Positions 48,196 through 52,066 of a stretch of 52,066 nt of DNA are shown piece by piece. The stretch covers positions 6,956-59,021 of the forward strand of contig MHMM01000005.1 in NCBI GenBank assembly GCA_001821555.1. Reading direction: 5' to 3'. The notes beneath the pieces are model-generated. The model was not told the origin of the DNA and searched no databases. It saw nothing but the letters and a program-made list of their open reading frames with translations. The first letter of the stretch is position 1, and every line of letters starts with the position of its first letter. Origin of the DNA: Candidatus Nealsonbacteria bacterium RIFOXYB1_FULL_40_15 (GTDB taxonomy: Bacteria > Patescibacteriota > Minisyncoccia > Minisyncoccales > GWA2-38-27). The position numbers were made by a program, and so were the translations under genes.

Positions 48196-48504
48196 CTAAA
48201 GAATCTCGATGGATTCCGCGAGCGGCGTAAATTCGTGCGCGAAGACTTCTTTTTGAACATCGTTTATCTGCCTGACTTTGAAGTCTTGAATGCGAGGGAC
48301 GCTTCCCCAAATTCCATAAACCGCAAGTTGGTTGTGAGCGACCGCGAGCCACATCGTATCAAATTCCAGTCTGTGCTGGAGCCGCAGAAATGTACGTTGC
48401 TGGAACTTTTCTCCAACATCGGCTTTGAAAGTTATTCGGATAATATTGCCTACGGCAATACCCTTCAGCGCTTCGTTTGCATCTTGTTCACTAGTAATCT
48501 TCAT
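48196..48504 (-). CDS. Uncharacterised protein (102 aa)
   Basis: Chosen over the longer plus-strand ORF 48160-48654, because on the minus strand it has a strong ribosome site (AGAAGGAGAATAAGT then ATG), a TTGACA/TACAAT promoter and a terminator. The protein is soluble (NIIRITFKADVGEKFQQRTF, then VYGIWGSVPRIQDFKVRQIN); no family recognised. Confidence 0.65.
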   Translation of the reverse strand: MKITSEQDANEALKGIAVGNIIRITFKADVGEKFQQRTFLRLQHRLEFDTMWLAVAHNQLAVYGIWGSVPRIQDFKVRQINDVQKEVFAHEFTPLAESIEIL

Positions 48505-48572
48505 ACTTATTCTCCTTCTGTTCGGAAAAATTCGGTTTTTAAGCGGTTGAATATATCAACCTTGCTACCCAT

Positions 48573-48601
48573 ATTGTATATTATAATACACTATTTGTCA
48601 A
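48573..48601 (-). promoter_or_regulatory. Promoter of the 48196-48504 gene
   Basis: On the minus strand TTGACA (48601-48596), a 17-base spacer and TACAAT (48578-48573). Leader about 65 bases. Confidence 0.65.
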
Positions 48602-48654
48602 TAGTTGGACATAAAACCCAAGTGCAGGGTGTATTGAATAGAAATCCGACATAA

Positions 48655-48882
48655 TTAGAGTAAATCTATAAATTCGTCTATCGTGAGGCCTGCTTGCAGA
48701 ATGATTGATTTTAAAGTTTTTGGCGCAAGGTCTCTATTGTGATAAGGGATAGTGACTCTTAAATTTAAATTATCGGGATGCCTTAATTGAACATGGCTTC
48801 CCGATTGATGATATTCAAAAAAACCAGCTTTTTTTAAGGCCTTGATTGTCAAGGCAGATGGTATCCGAGGAAGCTTGGGCAC
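48655..48882 (-). CDS. hicA: HicA-type toxin
   Basis: 75 residues, usual for HicA mRNA interferases of the dsRBD-like fold. Catalytic His lies in FFEYHQSGSHVQLRH (GSHxxxxH), followed by VTIPYHNRDLAPKTLKSIIL and the typical ILQAGLTIDEFIDLL. Begins 2 bases after the hicB stop, the antitoxin-first arrangement. Together they form a type II toxin-antitoxin pair. Confidence 0.9.
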   Translation of the reverse strand: MPKLPRIPSALTIKALKKAGFFEYHQSGSHVQLRHPDNLNLRVTIPYHNRDLAPKTLKSIILQAGLTIDEFIDLL

Positions 48883-48884
48883 AA

Positions 48885-49115
48885 CTAGATGCTTACATTA
48901 ACTGTTCCTTTCTTTTTGGCGCTTTTCAGCATTTTATCTTTAAGTAAAGCTTCAAGATAACACCGAATAGCATCTTTTGCCATTTCTTTCGCCTCTTTAA
49001 GGTTGTTTCCCTCTGTTACAAGACCGGGGAGTTTTGGGACAGTTACTGTATATCCTTGGCCGTTATTTTCAAAAACTACCTCAAAGTTATAGATTGTTTG
49101 TTTTCTTTGCTTCAT
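48885..49115 (-). CDS. hicB: HicB-type antitoxin
   Basis: 76 residues from ATG 49115; the longer ORF-track start at 49373 reads into the tRNA-Ala region and is rejected. FEVVFENNGQGYTVTVPKLP, then GLVTEGNNLKEAKEMAKDAI, is the HicB partial RNase H fold. A short C-terminal basic tail replaces the usual DNA-binding domain. Leaderless start: TGATATAAT ends 7 bases before the ATG. Confidence 0.88.
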   Translation of the reverse strand: MKQRKQTIYNFEVVFENNGQGYTVTVPKLPGLVTEGNNLKEAKEMAKDAIRCYLEALLKDKMLKSAKKKGTVNVSI

Positions 49116-49122
49116 ATTTTTT

Positions 49123-49131
49123 ATTATATCA
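49123..49131 (-). promoter_or_regulatory. Extended -10 of hicBA
   Basis: TGATATAAT on the minus strand, 7 bases before ATG 49115; no Shine-Dalgarno sequence. Confidence 0.6.
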
Positions 49132-49237
49132 AAATAACAGGTTATAATCAAATTAAAAATATCCGCACTAATTGTGAGGGATTTTTTAATCCTTGCTTTA
49201 CCGGAATAATTGAATATAATGTAAATAGCACGTTTTT

Positions 49238-49372
49238 GGGGCCGTAGCTCAGTTGGTAGAGCACAAGGTGAGCTCATTCTCGCTAACCAAGCTTGCAAGC
49301 GCTGGTTCAAATGAAAATTTGAATCAAGATGAGTGAGGCTTGAGGTCGTGGGTTCGAATCCCGCCGGCTCCA
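49238..49372 (+). tRNA. tRNA-Ala gene interrupted in the anticodon arm
   Basis: The ends form a normal tRNA: acceptor GGGGCCG/CGGCTCC with the alanine identity pair G3-T70, D arm GCTC..GAGC, T arm GTGGG-TTCGAAT-CCCGC and discriminator A. The anticodon arm is split: CAAG at 49263-49266 and GCTTG at 49338-49342 are separated by about 70 bases, so the gene is 135 bases, roughly 62 too long. The insert is structured (CTCATTC/GAGTGAG, AACCA/TGGTT, TTCAAAT-gaaa-ATTTGAA). The anticodon cannot be fixed; TGC and CGC both occur within the insert. It is either an intron-bearing or a broken tRNA. Confidence 0.7.
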
Positions 49373-49396
49373 ATTAGCCTGTAAGGGGGTGCAGGC

Positions 49397-49431
49397 AAAA
49401 AGAGCCTCTTATTCTTAGGGGCTCTTTTTTA
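49397..49431. terminator. Bidirectional terminator between tRNA-Ala and efp
   Basis: AAAAAGAGCC-tcttattcttag-GGGCTCTTTTTT, with A and T runs on both sides, overlapping the efp stop. Confidence 0.8.
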
Positions 49432-49998
49432 TTTCTTTTCTATCCTTCTTACGTATTCTTCCTTTTCCGTATTTATTTCTATAGTATCGCCCTCTTCTAT
49501 AAAGAGAGGAACCTGTATTTCAGCTCCTGTTTCTAATTTAACGGTCTTTGTTCCGCCTTGCGCCCTGTCTCCTTTTATTCCCGGAGGAGCTTCTTTCACC
49601 GCAAGCTCCATTTTGATCGGAGTTGATATGCTGATGATTCTGTCTTCATAAACTAGTCCGTCCACTTCAATATTAGATTTTAAGAATTTAAAAGCGCTCC
49701 CTATCTGTTCTTTTGACAGTTCAAACCTTTCGGAGGGTTTGTCAGGGTAGCAGAACACATATTTATCTTTATTTGAATATATAAACTTTATAACCGTTCT
49801 CTCAAGTTCGGCTTCTTCAAAAATATCTCCCTGATGGAAATTTCTTTCAAATACATTTCCTGTCACCAGATTCTTTATCTTTGTTTGAATGACAACTCTC
49901 CTTTGGGCTTTTTTCATAGGCATGGACCATAAAACCTCGTAGGGTTGCCCGTCTATTATAATCCTTATTCCTTTTCTTAATTCCGAATGTGAAATCAT
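49429..49998 (-). CDS. efp: Elongation factor P
   Basis: 189 residues, three-domain EF-P that relieves stalling at polyproline. KOW-like start ELRKGIRIIIDGQPYEVLWS and family blocks IKNLVTGNVFERNF, ERFELSKEQIGSAF and GDTIEINTEKEEYVRR at the C-terminus. The tip loop is SMPMKKAQRR, lacking the PGKG pattern of E. coli but with lysines where a modified residue could sit. No EpmA/EpmB gene is in the window. Confidence 0.93.
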   Translation of the reverse strand: MISHSELRKGIRIIIDGQPYEVLWSMPMKKAQRRVVIQTKIKNLVTGNVFERNFHQGDIFEEAELERTVIKFIYSNKDKYVFCYPDKPSERFELSKEQIGSAFKFLKSNIEVDGLVYEDRIISISTPIKMELAVKEAPPGIKGDRAQGGTKTVKLETGAEIQVPLFIEEGDTIEINTEKEEYVRRIEKK

Positions 49999-50119
49999 AT
50001 TTGTAAAATTCTTTCTCGGAAAACGCTTTGCTTGACACGCATATTTTTCTGCTGAAAAATTGCTCTATCTCGCGCCGTCGCGCTGCGAAAGGTCTCGCAA
50101 AGCATTTATCCGGTAGAAT

Positions 50120-50974
50120 TTAGAAAAATTTCGAATGTCCTTTTAAATATTCCTCGTAATCCATTTCTTTCTTTCCTTCAGGCTGCACTTTTTTGATTGT
50201 AAGGTTTCCTTCAGAAAGTTCTGCTTTTAATATTTTAACTCTTAACACTTTACCATTTTTCTGGACAAAAGTAAACGCTCCCGGCCATGGATTGTACGCC
50301 CTTATTTTCCTATCTATTTTTTCAGGACTTTCATTCCAGTCAATTTCTCCGTCTTCTTTTTTAAGAATCTTGGTAAAAGTCGCTTCTTCGTGGTTTTGAT
50401 CTTTGGCTTTTATCTCCCCCTTGATCCAGCTCGGGATTGTTTTTAAAAGCAAATTAGCTCCGGCGTTAGCCAATTTTTCAGACAATGATTTGCATGTATC
50501 TATGCTTGATACTTGATACTTTACGCTTGATACTATTTTTCCGTGATCCATTTTTTCATCCATAAGCATTATAGAGACACCTGTTTCTCTTTCTCCTTCT
50601 AATATCGCAGACTGGATAGGGGAAGATCCTCTGTATTTTGGAAGCAACGACGGATGGACATTTAATGACCCGTATTTTGGAATATCCAGGATATTCTTTG
50701 GGATTATTTGCCCATACGCCGCTGTAATAATAATATCTGGCTTTATGCTTAATACTTTATACAAAATACTTGATATTTTTATGGGCTGTTCAACTGGAAT
50801 GTTATATTTTTGGGCAGTTATTTTGACGGGAGGGGGCGTCATTTCTTGCCTTCGGCCGACTGGCTTATCGGGGGAGGTTATAACCAAAACCGGCTCATAA
50901 AGATTGGCTATGAGTTTTTCAAGTATTATCGCTCCGAATTCCGGTGTTCCTATAAATACTATTTTGGGCATCAT
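50120..50974 (-). CDS. fmt: Methionyl-tRNA formyltransferase
   Basis: 284 residues from ATG 50974, which overlaps the HhH stop (ATGA); the ORF-track start adds five residues. IVFIGTPEFGAIILEKL, VITSPDKPVGR, LNVHPSLLPKYRGSSPIQSA (formyl-folate domain with Asn and His) and VSIMLMDEKMDHG. The C-terminal OB-like domain follows from YNPWPGAFTF. Two short internal segments (50503-50535 and 50744-50776) are near copies of each other at the DNA level. Formylates initiator tRNA. Confidence 0.94.
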   Translation of the reverse strand: MMPKIVFIGTPEFGAIILEKLIANLYEPVLVITSPDKPVGRRQEMTPPPVKITAQKYNIPVEQPIKISSILYKVLSIKPDIIITAAYGQIIPKNILDIPKYGSLNVHPSLLPKYRGSSPIQSAILEGERETGVSIMLMDEKMDHGKIVSSVKYQVSSIDTCKSLSEKLANAGANLLLKTIPSWIKGEIKAKDQNHEEATFTKILKKEDGEIDWNESPEKIDRKIRAYNPWPGAFTFVQKNGKVLRVKILKAELSEGNLTIKKVQPEGKKEMDYEEYLKGHSKFF

Positions 50975-51642
50975 TGCTCTGTTTTCCATTCTATTTTGTT
51001 TTCTTTATCAGCAAATTCAAGCCATTCGCCGTCTTTTGAAATAACATACCATTTCTTTTTGGCTTCAGACCATACCATAGGCCTGCTATTGTAATACGGT
51101 TTTTTGACTATTTCTTTTGGTTTTAATCTGTCTAGTTCCAGCCACTTTTTGAACACTGTTTCTATTGTGTAATCCAATTTTCTTGAATTTGCCCAATCTG
51201 CAACCTTGGTTATTGCCTGTTTTGCTTTATCCAGAGATCCTGCAAGTTCCAAAAGCTCTTTAGCTGGCCTGGTATATCTTGAGTAGATTATCTTTCTTTT
51301 TCTTGCGCTTTGCTTTAATTCTTTTAAGTCCACCCCCTTGCTTTCAAAAAAATGGGTGACAATCTGCCTGATTTTAGTTTCTTCTTTTAATTCTTCCAAA
51401 CGTTTCATCTTTCCCTTTTTTAGATACTCCTCTATTTTCTTTGCTGTTTCTTCTCCTATTCCTTCTATCTTTGTCAGTCCTTTCTTTCCCTCTTTTTTAT
51501 ATATTATAGCGACGTCTTCATTAAAACTTTCTAAAGATTCGGCTGCTTTGTTATAGGATTTTATTTTAAATAAGTTTTCTCCCTTTATATCTAAAAGCTT
51601 TGCGATTTCACGAAATGCCTCTGACAATTCCTTGTTTTTCAT
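50971..51642 (-). CDS. HhH protein resembling the PolX N-terminus
   Basis: 223 residues. The first 90 match the helix-hairpin-helix 8-kDa domain of family X DNA polymerases: LSEAFREIAKLLDIKGENLFKIKSYNKAAESL, GLTKIEGIGEETAKKIEEYL. The polymerase catalytic and PHP domains are absent; instead there is a charged C-terminal region ending with a Trp-rich block (MVWSEAKKKWYVISKDGEWLEF). May bind DNA gaps or act with repair enzymes. Overlaps both neighbours by ATGA. Confidence 0.72.
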   Translation of the reverse strand: MKNKELSEAFREIAKLLDIKGENLFKIKSYNKAAESLESFNEDVAIIYKKEGKKGLTKIEGIGEETAKKIEEYLKKGKMKRLEELKEETKIRQIVTHFFESKGVDLKELKQSARKRKIIYSRYTRPAKELLELAGSLDKAKQAITKVADWANSRKLDYTIETVFKKWLELDRLKPKEIVKKPYYNSRPMVWSEAKKKWYVISKDGEWLEFADKENKIEWKTEQ

Positions 51643-51932
51643 AAAATCTGCTTTATTCTTTCTGCCTCCTGCTGGACAATAGGAGAATCATATTCTCCCG
51701 AATGGGCAGTGGAGCCCTTGTATACGGGCCTTTTCTGATCCAAATGCAGATTAATTACAAGTTCCCCCTTCTCTTTCTTTATATACAAATGGAATCTTGG
51801 GTATCCTGACCTCTCCAGGGGCCTGGCAAAAACAGCTTGCTTTGTTTTTTCGTCTTCGTGCATAAACAAATAACCAGCCCTTCTCAACAGGGTTATAACG
51901 CTTCCGCCCGGATCAGAGATATTAAATGTCAT
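51639..51932 (-). CDS. Small conserved-looking protein (97 aa)
   Basis: 97 residues, soluble, with no family I can name. Features: SVITLLRRAGYLFMHEDEKT, RSGYPRFHLYIKKE and VINLHLDQKRPVYKGSTAHS, several His residues. Leaderless start (TGATAACAT 6 bases before ATG). It begins the minus-strand run to HhH and fmt, so probably co-expressed with them. Confidence 0.65.
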   Translation of the reverse strand: MTFNISDPGGSVITLLRRAGYLFMHEDEKTKQAVFARPLERSGYPRFHLYIKKEKGELVINLHLDQKRPVYKGSTAHSGEYDSPIVQQEAERIKQIL

Positions 51933-51938
51933 TATTGA

Positions 51939-51947
51939 ATGTTATCA
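51939..51947 (-). promoter_or_regulatory. Extended -10 of the 51932-50120 operon
   Basis: TGATAACAT on the minus strand, ending 6 bases before ATG 51932. Confidence 0.5.
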
Positions 51948-51954
51948 CTTTTGA

Positions 51955-51985
51955 AGAAAAAAAGAAGCCCGAAACTATGTCGGGC
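51955..51985 (-). terminator. Intrinsic terminator of a gene beyond the window
   Basis: On the minus strand GCCCGA-catagttt-CGGGC followed by TTCTTTTTTTC. Confidence 0.75.
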
Positions 51986-52006
51986 CCATATAACGCGATT
52001 TTTCGA

Positions 52007-52066
52007 CTAGATGGGGTCATCCATCAATAATCGGCTCTTGAGATCCCATATCAAAATCTGGTGAAG
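52007..52066 (-). CDS. Possible C-terminal end of a gene entering from the right
   Basis: An open minus-strand frame of 19 codons (ILIWDLKSRLLMDDPI, then TAG) ends just before the terminator at 51955-51985. Too short to identify; other frames are not excluded. Confidence 0.3.
   Translation of the reverse strand, partial: LHQILIWDLKSRLLMDDPI

Noticed and set aside
48160-48654. Plus-strand ORF of 164 residues
   Set aside because: It is antisense to the 48196-48504 gene, which has RBS, promoter and terminator on the minus strand. The plus ORF starts within the terminator hairpin and has no ribosome site.
49116-49373. N-terminal extension of HicB in the ORF track
   Set aside because: The extension is antisense to tRNA-Ala and the spacer; the leaderless promoter and family length place the start at 49115.

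Overview
The window looks like part of a small bacterial genome of the Candidate Phyla Radiation (Patescibacteria, Parcubacteria-like). This is an inference from compact, often overlapping genes, AT-rich sequence, many short single-gene units with leaderless-type starts, NYN-domain and DUF5320/DUF134 proteins, a GC-rich palindrome whose translation reads LPAGRQAS, and Gram-positive-style surface systems (sortase plus LPDTG protein, TasA-like proteins plus SipW). No biosynthetic pathway is visible. No rRNA, CRISPR array or intact transposase was found.

Layout. 0-3.4 kb is a core block: the tail of an FtsB/DivIC-like division gene, tRNA-Gly, tRNA-Thr, prfB (RF2, read through a programmed +1 frameshift), ftsE, ftsX and tRNA-Gln. 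3.4-18.5 kb is accessory: a ParA-like ATPase segment bracketed by the tRNA-Gln 3' end and a degenerate copy of it, a GC-rich palindromic repeat, a TrmB-like regulator, a serine-recombinase remnant, a GH3 glycosidase, two NYN proteins, GNAT, S51 peptidase, class III aminotransferase and an ArsM-like methyltransferase. It ends with a nucleotide-related group: four Nudix genes, a HIT-like gene, a broken maf, an MBL hydrolase and rsgA. 18.7-28.4 kb encodes surface and envelope-sensing functions: TasA-like/SipW/TasA-like, rhlE, DUF5320-DUF134, a minus-strand LPDTG protein-sortase-LRR operon, and two ECF sigma factor modules. 28.4-33.1 kb is a copper operon with a CsoR-type operator, a Cys-rich micropeptide, CsoR, a small exported protein, an HMA-SafE-cupredoxin fusion, a small membrane peptide and CopA.

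33.1-43.5 kb is mixed housekeeping: a tandem cytidylyltransferase-like pair, RluA-type synthase, RlmE, methyltransferase, deoxyribosyltransferase-like protein, UvrD helicase-nuclease fusion, YbaB, GerMN protein, a 26-residue basic peptide, an aldo/keto reductase with an internal deletion, and NagA. 43.6-47.0 kb holds a Fic gene and a MutS-like ATPase, bracketed by a decayed copy of the ychF 5' end and the intact ychF. The last part carries ychF, a small minus-strand gene, HicBA, a tRNA-Ala gene interrupted by about 62 bases, EF-P, Fmt, an HhH protein and a small conserved gene.

Two cross-cutting patterns stand out. About a dozen genes have an extended -10 (TGnTANNAT-like) ending 6-9 bases before the start codon, implying leaderless mRNAs. 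Five of these also have a CTGCC/GGCAG-type hairpin with a T-run just upstream of, or touching, the -10, forming a terminator-promoter module placed before small accessory genes. A second group of genes (6316, 40337, 41573, 42541, 45007 and the 48504 minus-strand gene) instead has strong Shine-Dalgarno sites, several with strong terminators as well, suggesting a different origin or expression mode.
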